From Acidobacteriota bacterium (lineage in GTDB: Bacteria; Acidobacteriota; Terriglobia; UBA7540): a stretch of 64,000 nucleotides of DNA. The stretch spans positions 1 through 64,000 of the forward strand of contig JAMCXS010000032.1 of assembly GCA_023474345.1 (NCBI GenBank), in the 5' to 3' direction. Below the pieces are notes generated by a model, which was not told the origin of the DNA, searched no databases, and was given only the letters and a program-made list of their open reading frames with translations. The position numbers were made by a program, and so were the translations under genes. Below are positions 44,590-53,474 of the stretch, piece by piece; position 1 is the stretch's first letter, and each line of letters starts with the position of its first letter.

Positions 44590-44618
44590 TTGACAATAGT
44601 CGTTATAACGAATATATT
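44590..44618 (+). promoter_or_regulatory. sigma-70 promoter of marR with an embedded palindromic operator
   Basis: TTGACA (44590-44595), a 17-bp spacer and TATATT (44613-44618) form a near-consensus promoter. The spacer contains the perfect palindrome TCGTTATAACGA (44600-44611), within a 20-bp imperfect palindrome. Transcription would begin at about 44625, which is the GTG chosen as the marR start. Confidence 0.75.
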
Positions 44619-44624
44619 GAAATC

Positions 44625-45095
44625 GTGACCAAGCAGCTCCAGGCCGAGATCAAGCAGAAGGCGCCATTCGCGTGCCTCGAAGAGGAAGTTTATCTCAATG
44701 TGCTGCGGACGGGGGATGCGCTTGCTCAAAACGTCGAAAACCTGCTCCGGGCATCGGGCCTTTCGGGAACTCAGTACAACGTTTTGCGGATTCTGCGCGG
44801 TGCGGGCCCCGGCGGGCTCACGTGCGGCGAGACGAGCGAGCGCATGGTGACGCACGATCCCGATATCACCCGCCTGCTTGACCGGCTGGAGAAACGAAAG
44901 CTCATCACGCGCTCGCGGGACACCCGCGACCGCCGTGTGGTCACGGCGCGGATCACCCGGCAGGGACTCCAGCTCCTCGGCGGGCTGGACAAGCCGCTGG
45001 TCGAACTCCACCGCAGCCTTTTCCGCCACATGACGCAGCGGGATCTCAAGAAGCTTTCCTCGCTGCTCGAAAGAGTCCGTGCGCGGGACGCGTGA
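44625..45095 (+). CDS. MarR family transcriptional regulator
   Basis: The winged-helix MarR fold is clear (LRASGLSGTQYNVLRILRGA, GETSERMVTHDPDITRLLDR, LEKRKLITRSRDTRDRRVV). The frame is open from 44559, but a consensus promoter occupies 44590-44618. The GTG at 44625 lies where transcription should start, giving a leaderless mRNA and a 156-residue protein. The palindrome in its own promoter implies autorepression, and a related half-palindrome upstream of yceI (45111-45127) suggests a shared operator. The signal it senses is unknown. Confidence 0.82.
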   Translation: MTKQLQAEIKQKAPFACLEEEVYLNVLRTGDALAQNVENLLRASGLSGTQYNVLRILRGAGPGGLTCGETSERMVTHDPDITRLLDRLEKRKLITRSRDTRDRRVVTARITRQGLQLLGGLDKPLVELHRSLFRHMTQRDLKKLSSLLERVRARDA

Positions 45096-45110
45096 TTTTT
45101 TTGCCGATAT

Positions 45111-45127
45111 ATATGTTATGACGATAT
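45111..45127. promoter_or_regulatory. imperfect copy of the MarR operator upstream of yceI
   Basis: ATATGTTATGACGATAT (45111-45127) shares GTTAT-ACGA-TAT with the perfect palindrome in the marR promoter. It lies 38 bp upstream of the yceI start, where a repressor would cover the promoter. Confidence 0.5.
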
Positions 45128-45164
45128 TCGTTTAGATAGATATTAAGCCAAAGGAGGCATACTT

Positions 45165-45752
45165 ATGGCACAGATTCAGCAAGGTCCGGCCGCGCAGCCG
45201 GGAATCATCACCTGGAATATTGATCCCGCGCATTCGAACGCGCAGTTTACCGTCCGGCACCTGATGATCTCGAATGTTAAAGGCGAGTTTACGCGGGTCA
45301 GCGGGCGGGTCTTATTTGATCCGAGCAAGCCCGAAAGCCTTTCAGCGGAAGCTACCATCGATGTCAACACGATTAACACCCGCGAACCCGATCGCGACAA
45401 TCACCTGAAGAGCCCCGACTTCTTCGACGTCGCCAAATACCCGACCCTGACCTTTAAATCCAAGCGCGCGGAAAAGGAACCGAACGGACTGAAGGTAACG
45501 GGGGATCTGACCATCCACGGGGTCACACGCGAGGTCACGCTGGACGTCGAAGGTCCAACTCCGCCGATGAAAGATCCCTGGGGCTTCACCCGCGTTGGCG
45601 CATCAGCCACCACCAGAATCAATCGCAAGGATTTCGGGCTCGTCTGGAATCAGGCGCTCGAAACCGGCGGAGTGCTGGTAGGCGATGACGTCCGAATCAC
45701 CCTGGATGTGGAACTTATGGCTGAGCAACCCATCGCCGGCGGGAAGAATTAA
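45165..45752 (+). CDS. YceI family lipid-binding protein
   Basis: This 195-residue lipocalin-like beta-barrel reads WNIDPAHSNAQFTVRHLMIS, then NVKGEFTRVSGRV, and later GDLTIHGVTREVTLDV. YceI proteins bind long polyisoprenoids. This one lacks an obvious signal peptide, so it is probably cytoplasmic. AAAGGAGG precedes the ATG at 45165. The upstream MarR-type operator suggests control by the neighbouring regulator. Confidence 0.9.
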   Translation: MAQIQQGPAAQPGIITWNIDPAHSNAQFTVRHLMISNVKGEFTRVSGRVLFDPSKPESLSAEATIDVNTINTREPDRDNHLKSPDFFDVAKYPTLTFKSKRAEKEPNGLKVTGDLTIHGVTREVTLDVEGPTPPMKDPWGFTRVGASATTRINRKDFGLVWNQALETGGVLVGDDVRITLDVELMAEQPIAGGKN

Positions 45753-45869
45753 TCGCCAACCCCGAAGGGAATGGACCGAGCGGGACCGATTACCAAAGGG
45801 AGCGCGTCAGCGTGCAGGGTACAGGCTATTCTTTGTTTATCGCCTGTAACCCGCACACAGTTGTTGCGC

Positions 45870-46664
45870 TTATTTTCCAGTGGTGAACCGTCGTTCGATT
45901 GCCGCCCAATCGACGACGTTCCACCAGGCGGCAATGTATTCAGGCCGCCGATTCTGATACTTCAGGTAATAAGCGTGTTCCCAGACGTCCAGCCCCATCA
46001 CCGGGAACTTGCCCTCCATCAGGGGACTGTCCTGGTTGGCAGTGGAGTAGATGTCCAGCTTGCCGGATTTGTCCCTGACGAGCCACGCCCAGCCGGAACC
46101 GAAGCGGCCGGCTGCCGCGGCGCTGAACTTTTCCTTGAATTGCTCAAAGCCGCCGAAAGTGCCCCTGATGGCTTCCGCCAGCTTGCCGGTCGGCTGCCCA
46201 CCCTTCTTCGGTCCCATAATCGTCCAGAACATGGCATGGTTGACGTGGCCGCCGCCGTTGTTGCGAACGGTGGTCCGGATATTTTCCGGAACGATCGCAC
46301 AGTTGTTGGCAAGTAATTCCTCCACGGTCTTACCGGCCAGGTGGGGCGCCGATTCAAGCGCTTTGTTCAGGTTGTTTACATAAGCACCGTGGTGTTTGTC
46401 ATGGTGGATTTGCATTGTCATCTGGTCGATGTAGGGTTCCAACGCATCGCTTGCGTATGGCAGAGGAGGAACGGCAAAAGGCGTTGTGCCTCCTTTGGCA
46501 ATCCTTTTGCTGCCAGGTTTGGCGACTACTAGAAAAACGGTCGCGCCGCCGCCCGCAAGCTTGAAGAAATCGCGGCGACCGAGTTTTAAGGGACCGACGG
46601 GTGGCCCCAGGATTTCGTAACGACCGGGTTCGATACTAGGTTTCGGAATTCGCCCTTTGTTCAT
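45870..46664 (-). CDS. superoxide dismutase (Fe/Mn) fused to a Tat leader from an oxidoreductase
   Basis: The protein has 264 residues. From about residue 55 it is an Fe/Mn superoxide dismutase with all four metal ligands (first His in [11 protein letters not shown], His in NHAMFW, and Asp and His in DVWEHAYY). The first about 50 residues ([15 protein letters not shown], then [15 protein letters not shown]) are not SOD. They match the N-terminus of the large subunit of isoquinoline-1-oxidoreductase-type molybdenum enzymes, with a twin-arginine motif. There is no clear cleavage site, so it may stay anchored. It overlaps a decayed ferredoxin gene by four bases, as large and small subunits do in such operons. 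Its 3' two thirds are almost identical to the SOD at 47036. Confidence 0.85.
   Translation of the reverse strand: MNKGRIPKPSIEPGRYEILGPPVGPLKLGRRDFFKLAGGGATVFLVVAKPGSKRIAKGGTTPFAVPPLPYASDALEPYIDQMTMQIHHDKHHGAYVNNLNKALESAPHLAGKTVEELLANNCAIVPENIRTTVRNNGGGHVNHAMFWTIMGPKKGGQPTGKLAEAIRGTFGGFEQFKEKFSAAAAGRFGSGWAWLVRDKSGKLDIYSTANQDSPLMEGKFPVMGLDVWEHAYYLKYQNRRPEYIAAWWNVVDWAAIERRFTTGK
45871..46380. repeat. near-identical duplication, copy 1 (with 47037-47546)
   Basis: The segment aligns without gaps to 47037-47546 (constant offset 1166). I count about six mismatches in the first 490 bp, while the 5' parts of the two genes beyond it differ strongly. The flank after both stop codons also shows similarity (TACAGGCT...GTAACCCGC). 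This pattern fits gene duplication with later conversion or a recent partial duplication. Confidence 0.85.
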
Positions 46665-46933
46665 GTGTGCGACTCCTTTATGGCCGCTGCGGCGCGCCGA
46701 ACCCCTTCAATGATGCGCAAACAGCCCCCGCAACAGCCGAAATTGCCTTGCGTAAACTCCCGGATGTTTTTTGCCTGGGTCAGGAGCACGGTGCACGCAC
46801 GCCTTTCTCCCGATCCGTATTGGGTTCCAATCAGATTGAGCTGGTCGCGAAGGACGCTGATTAGGCGGGATTCTTCGTTAGCATCCATAGCCCGGTGCTT
46901 CCCGTTCACGCGGAGTTCGGTGACTCTGGACAT
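46661..46933 (-). pseudogene. decayed [2Fe-2S] small subunit of an isoquinoline-oxidoreductase-type enzyme
   Basis: The frame reads MSRVTELRVNGKHRAMDANE, SVLRDQLNLIGTQYGSGE, then RRACTVLL, the start of an IorA/CoxS-type ferredoxin. The cluster motif should be YGCGxGxCGAC but is YGSGERRAC, and most of the middle is gone. It then resumes with the family C-terminus ([28 protein letters not shown]) where the usual NLCRCG is altered. Most Fe-S ligands are lost, so it cannot bind its clusters normally. It is a relic, although the frame is open. Confidence 0.75.
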
Positions 46934-47035
46934 GACGGCAAAGACCAACCTTCGGGTGGATGAGACAAATCATGGAGACGCGCAGGTTACAGGCTGATTC
47001 TTTAATGCCCGTAACCCGCGCACGGTTTCTTGAGC

Positions 47036-47686
47036 CTATTTTCCAGCGGTGAACCGTCGTTCGATTGCCGCCCAATCGACGACGTTCCACCAGGCGGCAA
47101 TGTATTCAGGCCGCCGATTCTGATACTTCAGGTAATAAGCGTGTTCCCAGACGTCCAGCCCCATCACCGGGAACTTGCCCTCCATCAGGGGACTGTCCTG
47201 GTTGGCAGTGGAGTAGATGTCCAGCTTGCCGGATTTGTCCCTGACGAGCCACGCCCAGCCGGAACCGAAGCGGCCGGCTGCCGCGGCGCTGAACTTTTCC
47301 TTGAATTGCTCAAAGCCGCCGAAAGTGCCCCTGATGGCTTCCGCCAGCTTGCCGGTCGGCTGCCCACCCTTCTTCGGTCCCATAATCGTCCAGAACATGG
47401 CATGGTTGACGTGGCCGCCGCCGTTGTTGCGAACGGCGGTCCGGATATTTTCCGGAACGATCGCACAGTTGTTGGCCAGCAATTCCTCCACGGTCTTACC
47501 GGCCAGGTGGGGCGCCGATTCAAGCGCCTTGTTCAGATTGTTTACGTATCCCCCATGGTGTTTGCCATGGTGAATCTCCATGGTTAGCTTGTCGATGTAC
47601 GGCTCCAAAGCATCTGCCGCATACGGCAGAGCAGGAAGAGAAAACGGCATTACGCCTCCTTTTGCAGTAGCAGGTGAAGTTCCCAT
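47036..47686 (-). CDS. superoxide dismutase (Fe/Mn)
   Basis: This protein of about 216 residues is a cytoplasmic Fe/Mn superoxide dismutase that disproportionates superoxide. The ligands are in [17 protein letters not shown] and DVWEHAYY. The ATG at 47686 has AGGAGGGAATT upstream, an excellent ribosome binding site; the frame extends to 47731. The start [20 protein letters not shown] is the ordinary SOD beginning; the copy at 46664 joins its leader just before the corresponding AKGG. Metal preference (Fe or Mn) cannot be told from the sequence. Confidence 0.94.
   Translation of the reverse strand: MGTSPATAKGGVMPFSLPALPYAADALEPYIDKLTMEIHHGKHHGGYVNNLNKALESAPHLAGKTVEELLANNCAIVPENIRTAVRNNGGGHVNHAMFWTIMGPKKGGQPTGKLAEAIRGTFGGFEQFKEKFSAAAAGRFGSGWAWLVRDKSGKLDIYSTANQDSPLMEGKFPVMGLDVWEHAYYLKYQNRRPEYIAAWWNVVDWAAIERRFTAGK
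47037..47546. repeat. near-identical duplication, copy 2 (with 45871-46380)
   Basis: This is the second copy of the SOD 3' region described at 45871-46380. Beyond 47546 the two genes differ in most positions, including the metal-site His region (KHHGGYV here, KHHGAYV there). Confidence 0.85.
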
Positions 47687-48252
47687 AATTCCCTCCTTTT
47701 TTGTACACAAGCGTTTTCGGGCAGCCTCCAAGGAACAAAAGCCGCCTTCTAAGTGCCGTCAGTCACCCGGCACGGGAGAAGTAAAATTGCTCCCTTTACT
47801 GTCCAGCCAGAGACTCACCCCTCAGGCCGGACAACATGGCTCCTCGCCCAAGAAAACAATCGTCGTGGTTCTTTGCCCCACTTTCCCCTCTATTTTTACA
47901 GTCTATCACAGGCGCGGGAGATCGGATAAAAGGCGGTCGGCCGCTGGAGGTTTGCTTTTATATTCTTATTGTACCCGGCAGGAAATCCTGCTACGTCTGG
48001 GACTCGGACTTGACGCCAAACAAGCCCGCCCAGCGAGGGCAACGCTGGTTTTTCCAACACCAGCGAGCAAGGTGGAAAGGTGAACTCGCTTCGTTGGGTT
48101 TACTTCAGGAAGCAATGACGCCCCCGGAGCTTTAGCGCTGGCATCCCCACCGCCGGGCTTCAGCGCCGGGGACAGTGCCGCTACAGGAAAGAACGTCACG
48201 ATATTTTGCAATCCTCGATAATTTCTTCTGGAGATGCACAAATAGCCGCCGC
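47687..48252. other. intergenic region upstream of the SOD gene
   Basis: It contains the promoter of the SOD gene and the extended repeat at 48128-48222. The short ORFs here have no recognisable product. Confidence 0.5.
48128..48222. repeat. dispersed palindromic repeat, extended form
   Basis: TTTAGCGCTGGCATCCCCAC ... GACAGTGCCGCTACA is followed by GAACGTCACGATATTTTGCA and ATCCTCGATAA, the same 3' extension seen at 25884-25930. Confidence 0.75.
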
Positions 48253-49509
48253 CTACTTTTTAGGGGCGGGCTTATTTGATTGTGGTTGGGTGCTATCAGG
48301 AGCGACCGAAAGAATTCGGCTAGTCGACCTGAATTGTTTGTAGTCCGTATACCTGATGATTTCACGAATGTGGACGGGGCCCGAGGAAAAATAAAGTGTG
48401 TCATCCGCCTTCGTGAAAGTCGGGAACCAGTACTTTCCATCAATCTGCTGACGCCAAGTCGTAAATTCCGGGAAAAGATTTTCACCATGCTTCGTCTTCA
48501 ACTCAGGGACGTTCCGGCCTTGAGCCTTGACGATTTGCAGATCGCGGTCGTCGACCCAGACAACTCCTTTGAAATATTGATGTCCCTTCTTGATCTCCTT
48601 CGGACGCACGGAAAAAACATAGGCCGTGATGTAATCAACCCTGACGTGCCCCAGGTATTGAATATCGTATTCGGGAAGTTCCGGCGTGGTGAGGACAAAA
48701 GGCTGAATACTGCGAAGCGCATTAAGATCCTGCTCCGTAACCATAATGCGTTTCAGAGTTGGAACGGGCGCGTACGTCACGCGTTCGATCCGCTTTCCCT
48801 GGTCGTTGAACAGGATGTCCCAGTCCTGTTCCCAGACGCCGTCAATCTGTCCGTCGGTATTAATTGTCTCCACCTTATTAAGCTGGTGGTAGGTGTAGTT
48901 GTCCCTGGCTGCTTTAAATTGTGCCTCTTTGGCGGCGAAGGCCTGAATGATTTGCTGGATCCGTTCTGGGCTGGGATTGCTCAATTCCAGAGTTGATACG
49001 GGCTTGGCAGCCTTGGCTGCAGGAGACCCGATGATCGGGGTGGAGTTTTGGGGACCCGAGCCGGAACCGCTTGTCGTTGCCGGAGAATTAGCGACAGGAG
49101 TGCTCGGGAGGGACGTGACCTGCGGCCCTGAACCCAAACCCGGCAACTGCGGACCCATTTGTGACGGGACACCGGAAGGCGGCGATGGCGATTGACTGGA
49201 CGGGCTTGAGCTTTGCGCTGCTTGCTGGCGGTTGCTCTTCACGATCGCGTCGATCAGCGCACTTGTGGCGCCTAGCTTATGAAATTTGTCAATCAGCTCC
49301 GGAGTCAATTGGAAATCCACGCCCCGTTGCTCGACCAGAGCAACCATCTTCTGCTCAGAAGCGCCGCCGATCAGCAACAGCGTAATGTCGTCTTTGCTTA
49401 ATGGCGGCGCGGCGGACACTACAGGCGCCGAAACCACAATCAGCACCAGCACAAGGATTGCTGATCTGAGATAGGTCACAAAGCTACGTATTTCCTGCCT
49501 GCCGTCCAT
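48253..49509 (-). CDS. exported LolA-like / outer-membrane lipoprotein-sorting family protein
   Basis: This 418-residue protein has a signal peptide (AILVLVLIVVSAPVVSA). An N-terminal helical domain (LSKDDITLLLIGGASEQKMV ... KLGATSALIDAIVKS) is followed by a Ser/Pro/Gly linker. The C-terminal half is beta-rich (YDIQYLGHVRVDYITAYVFS, VWVDDRDLQIVKAQG, DGKYWFPTFTKADDTLYFSS), the pattern of LolA/outer-membrane lipoprotein-sorting proteins. Such proteins occur repeatedly in Acidobacteria. A role in lipid or lipoprotein handling is inferred. Confidence 0.78.
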   Translation of the reverse strand: MDGRQEIRSFVTYLRSAILVLVLIVVSAPVVSAAPPLSKDDITLLLIGGASEQKMVALVEQRGVDFQLTPELIDKFHKLGATSALIDAIVKSNRQQAAQSSSPSSQSPSPPSGVPSQMGPQLPGLGSGPQVTSLPSTPVANSPATTSGSGSGPQNSTPIIGSPAAKAAKPVSTLELSNPSPERIQQIIQAFAAKEAQFKAARDNYTYHQLNKVETINTDGQIDGVWEQDWDILFNDQGKRIERVTYAPVPTLKRIMVTEQDLNALRSIQPFVLTTPELPEYDIQYLGHVRVDYITAYVFSVRPKEIKKGHQYFKGVVWVDDRDLQIVKAQGRNVPELKTKHGENLFPEFTTWRQQIDGKYWFPTFTKADDTLYFSSGPVHIREIIRYTDYKQFRSTSRILSVAPDSTQPQSNKPAPKK

Positions 49510-50171
49510 GTTTAACTGGGACCTTCCCCCCGTGGCTCTACCGTTCTCCTACTTAGGATAGAGGCTAACTACGGGCGGAAAGTTGCTTCGGGTCTGAAAA
49601 ACAGGACTGAATCCGCCAACTCAGCGGGCTCTCCGCCGGTTCTTCAAGCGACATTGGCGAAGCTTCCGAGGGTTCCGCTTGGGCTTCGAAATTAGAAAAC
49701 TTCCAGTTGCGACCCGCTGAACCTTCCATTCCCCGACCGGCGCGCTCCCTTTCTCTTTATCCACCTTGTTTCAGAGCCTCCTTTTATTCTCGAAGTGCTT
49801 CTTGAGATTGATTATACACGAGGGAAGCTTCGCTTGCCCAAAGCTCAAAAATACCACGCGCGTACCATAATCCGCAGTCGGCACTTGTCTTTTGACTTCC
49901 GCATATCAGGAAGCCTCTTTGCAGAATTCTTTTCATTGTCCGATATGTTACACTGGCGCTTTACCGAAGCAATTAATTTCGCTGCGACACGTTGGGCCGA
50001 ATCCGCCGAAGGTGCCGGTTCCGGCCCGGGAATTCAATTTTGAGCCCGAGCGAGACCCCCGGCCGAATGCGGAATATATGGGACTGCAAAGCCACGGTGA
50101 GAAGGACGTTGAGTGCTTTAAGGAAGTTGCGGTGCAATCATTAAGATAAATTCAAACCACAGGAGGCTGGC
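49510..50171. other. intergenic region without recognised features
   Basis: Over 600 bp with only short, unrecognised ORFs. The promoters of the two divergent flanking genes should lie here. No repeat-family member is seen. Confidence 0.4.
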
Positions 50172-51104
50172 ATGGCGGACAAAGTTACCCGGAGGCGTTT
50201 GTTACAGAACGCGGGAACGGCCGCCCTTATAGGGGCGGGGCTTGGATTGCCCCGCCAAATTGCGGCTTTTCCCAGCGAAACTGGTTCTGGGACCGCGGAG
50301 TCCAAGGCCAGACTTTTTCCGGGCGTCTGCGCCTATTCTTACGGAAGGTACCTGAAAAGCGGCCAAATGACGATGCAGGATTTCATCCTCAAAGCCGTGG
50401 AGCTGGGCTCGACGGGCGCGGACATGACGGTTTATTGGTTCAAATCCACAGATCCTGCTTACCTTGATGACCTGCGGCACGAGGCTTTCAAGAATGGTGT
50501 ACCGTTTTCCGGAGTTGCGTGCCACGCCAGTATGGTCCAGGGTGACCGGGCCAAGCGGGCCCAAGTCCTCGCGGACATCAAGAAATGGGTCGATGTTACT
50601 AACGAGCTGGGAGCCTCGCACCTGCGGATCTTCGCCGGCAAACTTCCTGCCGGCGCAACGCTTGGGCAGGGCATCAACTGGGTCGTGGAAACCATGAAGC
50701 CCGCCTGTGATTACTCGGGCAAGAAAGGCATCACACTCGGAATTGAAGACCACGATGGCATCACGCAGCAGGCGAGCGTGTGTCTGGAAATTATGCACCG
50801 GGTCGATTCGCCTTATGCGGGGATCAATCTCGACATCACGAACTTTGTTCCAACCCCGTCCGAAGATGCCTATGCTCAAATTCAAGCGTGCGTTCCTTAT
50901 GCCACCCATGCGCACATTCGCGACCACTTTGCGCACGGCGAGCCTGTTGACATGGATCGTGTGTGGCGGCTGTTTGCGGAGGGCGGGTACAAGGGTTTCA
51001 TGTCTGTTGAGTACGAACCTCGACACGGCGAAGACCCCATGACGGGCGTCCCAAAACTCATGAATAAGGTCAAAGCGCTCTGCCGAAAATATTCGACCGC
51101 GTAG
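50172..51104 (+). CDS. Tat-exported sugar phosphate isomerase/epimerase-like protein
   Basis: The protein has 310 residues. A twin-arginine leader (TRRRLLQNAGTAALIGAGLG) is followed by a xylose-isomerase-like TIM barrel with typical metal-site acids (GIEDHDGITQQ, GINLDITNF, FMSVEYEPRHGEDP). Such exported isomerases are often linked to sugar-derivative breakdown in Acidobacteria and Planctomycetes. The substrate is unknown. CAGGAGG lies eight bases before the ATG at 50172. Confidence 0.86.
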   Translation: MADKVTRRRLLQNAGTAALIGAGLGLPRQIAAFPSETGSGTAESKARLFPGVCAYSYGRYLKSGQMTMQDFILKAVELGSTGADMTVYWFKSTDPAYLDDLRHEAFKNGVPFSGVACHASMVQGDRAKRAQVLADIKKWVDVTNELGASHLRIFAGKLPAGATLGQGINWVVETMKPACDYSGKKGITLGIEDHDGITQQASVCLEIMHRVDSPYAGINLDITNFVPTPSEDAYAQIQACVPYATHAHIRDHFAHGEPVDMDRVWRLFAEGGYKGFMSVEYEPRHGEDPMTGVPKLMNKVKALCRKYSTA

Positions 51105-51498
51105 GGGCTTGTACGGCAGGCAATTGGCACTCTGTTGAAAATCCGGGACGGGGTTGCTGGCATGAGCGGTGTCAGTAACCCTCTGCCTTGTGCGAGACCC
51201 CGAACCAGGCCACGTCTCTAGCTCCGGTTTTTCAATTTAAGCTGCCGGTTTACTCAGCGATGTGATTTGCATGGCAGCACAGCGACCGCCGCACAATCGG
51301 TTTATACGCATCGAAAGATTTGCTGCTCGCAGCCGCTGGTCATAGCGAATTGCCCCGTACACTTTGCGGCGACAGTGCGGCTCTGGGCATCAATATTGGG
51401 CTGACCTCATCTACCATCCTGTTCCTGCCCGGGGGCTCACAGGAAGCAATAATTGAAAATCCGAAGAACCTTGGCTATATTCGCCAAGGAGGGTAAAG
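51105..51498. other. intergenic region without recognised features
   Basis: No gene, repeat copy or terminator with a convincing T-tract is seen. Confidence 0.4.
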
Positions 51499-51720
51499 AT
51501 GCCAATTTTTGAGTACCAGTGTCAGGATTGCGGGGCGCAATTCGAGAAAATATCATATGCGTCGGATGTAAAGATCCTTTGCAAGAACTGCTCAAGCCCC
51601 CGCGTTCGAAAGCTGCTGTCGGTGTTTGCTGTTTCCGGAGCTTCGCGGGAGGAGCTCCCACCTGAGTCCGGTCCATGCGCCACCTGCGGAGCTTTCCGCC
51701 GTGGGATGTGTGGAGAATAA
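51499..51720 (+). CDS. FmdB-type zinc ribbon protein
   Basis: This 73-residue protein has the FmdB zinc ribbon MPIFEYQCQDCGAQFEKISY with the second Cys pair LCKNCSS; a further CATC/GMCGE pair lies near the C-terminus. FmdB proteins are presumed regulatory or scaffold proteins. AAGGAGGG precedes the ATG at 51499. Confidence 0.88.
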   Translation: MPIFEYQCQDCGAQFEKISYASDVKILCKNCSSPRVRKLLSVFAVSGASREELPPESGPCATCGAFRRGMCGE

Positions 51721-51962
51721 GGCAAAACGGTCGCGCCACTCTCCTGCACGGATTTCCCCATCGGGGTTGCCATTCCATTCCGGTGTTCCAAAGACAGGTC
51801 CGGCGCCGTTTGCTACAAACAAGCTTACCGGCCGCTTCTGTCAGATTGCAAGTGCATTCGCCGGTACCGCGCTCTTCGAGATGAAGCGCCTGCCTTTGGC
51901 GGATCGCATAGCCGATAGCGCTTTTGCCGGAGAGAGCCAGGCCAAGCTTGTTGGAGAGTCCG

Positions 51963-52826
51963 ATGCTGAAGCCCGAGCTACGACTGCTCGAGGAAAACCG
52001 GGAGTTCAAGCAATGTGAACGCATTCAGCGTGTGGTCTGGGGCAGCCAGAGCATTTCTGCCGAGGTAATGGCTCTCACGCAAAAATACGGAGGCGTGGTG
52101 CTCGGAGCCTTCGTTAAAGGGAGGCTTGTGGGTTTCATCTATGCCTTCTTGGCCCGCCGCAACGGAAAGATTATTCACTGGTCACATCTGATGGCACTGA
52201 CGCCAAAATTCCGCGACCAGGGCCTGGGGCTTCATTTGAAACTCGCCCACCGGGACCTTGCGCTTCAGCAGGGAATCAGCTCGATTTGTTGGACCTATGA
52301 TCCGTTGCAAAGTCGAAACGCCAGCCTTAACCTCGCCAAGCTGGGTGCCCGCGTTGAAGAGTATGTCGTAGATTGCTACGGCCGTTTTCCCAGCATCATT
52401 GAGGGTGGGCTCCCAAGCGACAGGTTCGTCATGAATTGGCGAATTCGAACGCGGGAGGTCGAAAAGCGCCTCAGTGGCAAAAAGGCAGGCGCCGTGTACC
52501 CCTTGCCACCAAGAATCAACATGACAGTGATTAACGCCCAGGGCTTCTTAGAGAACCGGAAGATCGACCTCGATCATCGCGAGCCGCGTTTGCTGGTCGA
52601 GATCCCTCCCGATGCCGACCTGATGCGGAGGAAGACCTTGGCGCTTGCTAAACGCTGGCGGCTGGAAACGCGGAAAATTTTCTTGCGATACCTTGCGGAA
52701 AGCTACCAGGTCGAGGATTTCGTCGCCGTCAACGAGAGTGGGCGTAAACGTTATTATTACGTCCTTCGGCGGCATGCAAGCCGCCGATCGACACCTCCAG
52801 AACGTGGTATAGGTCAAAAGTTATAA
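51963..52826 (+). CDS. GNAT family acetyltransferase (COG3375-like)
   Basis: From the ATG at 51963 the protein has about 287 residues. The GNAT core is visible (VVLGAFVKGRLVGFIYAFLA, SHLMALTPKFRDQGLGLHLK with the acetyl-CoA loop, DPLQSRNASLNLAKLGARVE). A C-terminal extension of about 100 residues is basic. This matches uncharacterised COG3375 acetyltransferases. The acyl acceptor is unknown. The frame itself opens at 51924. Confidence 0.82.
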   Translation: MLKPELRLLEENREFKQCERIQRVVWGSQSISAEVMALTQKYGGVVLGAFVKGRLVGFIYAFLARRNGKIIHWSHLMALTPKFRDQGLGLHLKLAHRDLALQQGISSICWTYDPLQSRNASLNLAKLGARVEEYVVDCYGRFPSIIEGGLPSDRFVMNWRIRTREVEKRLSGKKAGAVYPLPPRINMTVINAQGFLENRKIDLDHREPRLLVEIPPDADLMRRKTLALAKRWRLETRKIFLRYLAESYQVEDFVAVNESGRKRYYYVLRRHASRRSTPPERGIGQKL

Positions 52827-52855
52827 CCGGACAATTGATTCGGAAGAGGAAACAT

Positions 52856-53401
52856 ATGGCTTCTCACGAAACAAAGCAACAGAAAGACGCTCAGGGATTC
52901 CGCCTCCATGTCATGCGTCATGGAATTGCGGTCGCGCGCGGCAGCGCTGGCTTTCCCGACGACGCCGAGCGCCCTTTAACTCCCGAGGGCAAAGTGAAAA
53001 TGAAGGCCATCGCAAGAGGCCTGCTGCATCTGGGAGTTCGTGTTGACTCCATCATCACCAGCCCCCTCGTGCGAGCTCGAGAAACGGCAGAAATCGTTGC
53101 CCAGGCTTATGGCCATGACGTTTCGCTGGAGTTCGCAGACGATTTAAAGCCGGGCGGATCTCTTGAGATGTTGGTGAGCCACTTGGCCAGGCACCTGGAT
53201 CGCCGCAGCATCCTGGTGGTTGGACACGAACCCGACCTCAGCGTAGGCGTGGCAAAGTTGATCGGGGCGAGCCCCAAGGCAAATTTCCAATTTAAAAAGG
53301 GTGGATGCTGCCGGATCGACTTTGAAGACTTTCCGCCTCATTTTCCTGGAAAGCTGCAGTGGTGGCTAACACCCCGGGTGTTACGAAAAATAAAGTTATG
53401 A
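52856..53401 (+). CDS. sixA: phosphohistidine phosphatase SixA-like protein
   Basis: This 181-residue histidine phosphatase has the catalytic RHG motif (LHVMRHGIAVARGS), the second His region VVGHEPDLSVGVA, and the SixA core IITSPLVRARETAEIV. SixA dephosphorylates phosphohistidine on Hpt domains in E. coli. GGAAGAGG precedes the ATG at 52856. Confidence 0.85.
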   Translation: MASHETKQQKDAQGFRLHVMRHGIAVARGSAGFPDDAERPLTPEGKVKMKAIARGLLHLGVRVDSIITSPLVRARETAEIVAQAYGHDVSLEFADDLKPGGSLEMLVSHLARHLDRRSILVVGHEPDLSVGVAKLIGASPKANFQFKKGGCCRIDFEDFPPHFPGKLQWWLTPRVLRKIKL

Positions 53402-53474
53402 TGGCTTGCCGCCTTTTGCGCTCGCGGTCTTGCTTTCCATCAACAGCGTGCGGTTTCCTCGTCCCAATCTTTCT

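Noticed and set aside
44559-44624. 22-residue N-terminal extension of MarR
   Set aside because: A near-consensus promoter with an operator lies inside this stretch, so transcription starts downstream of it.
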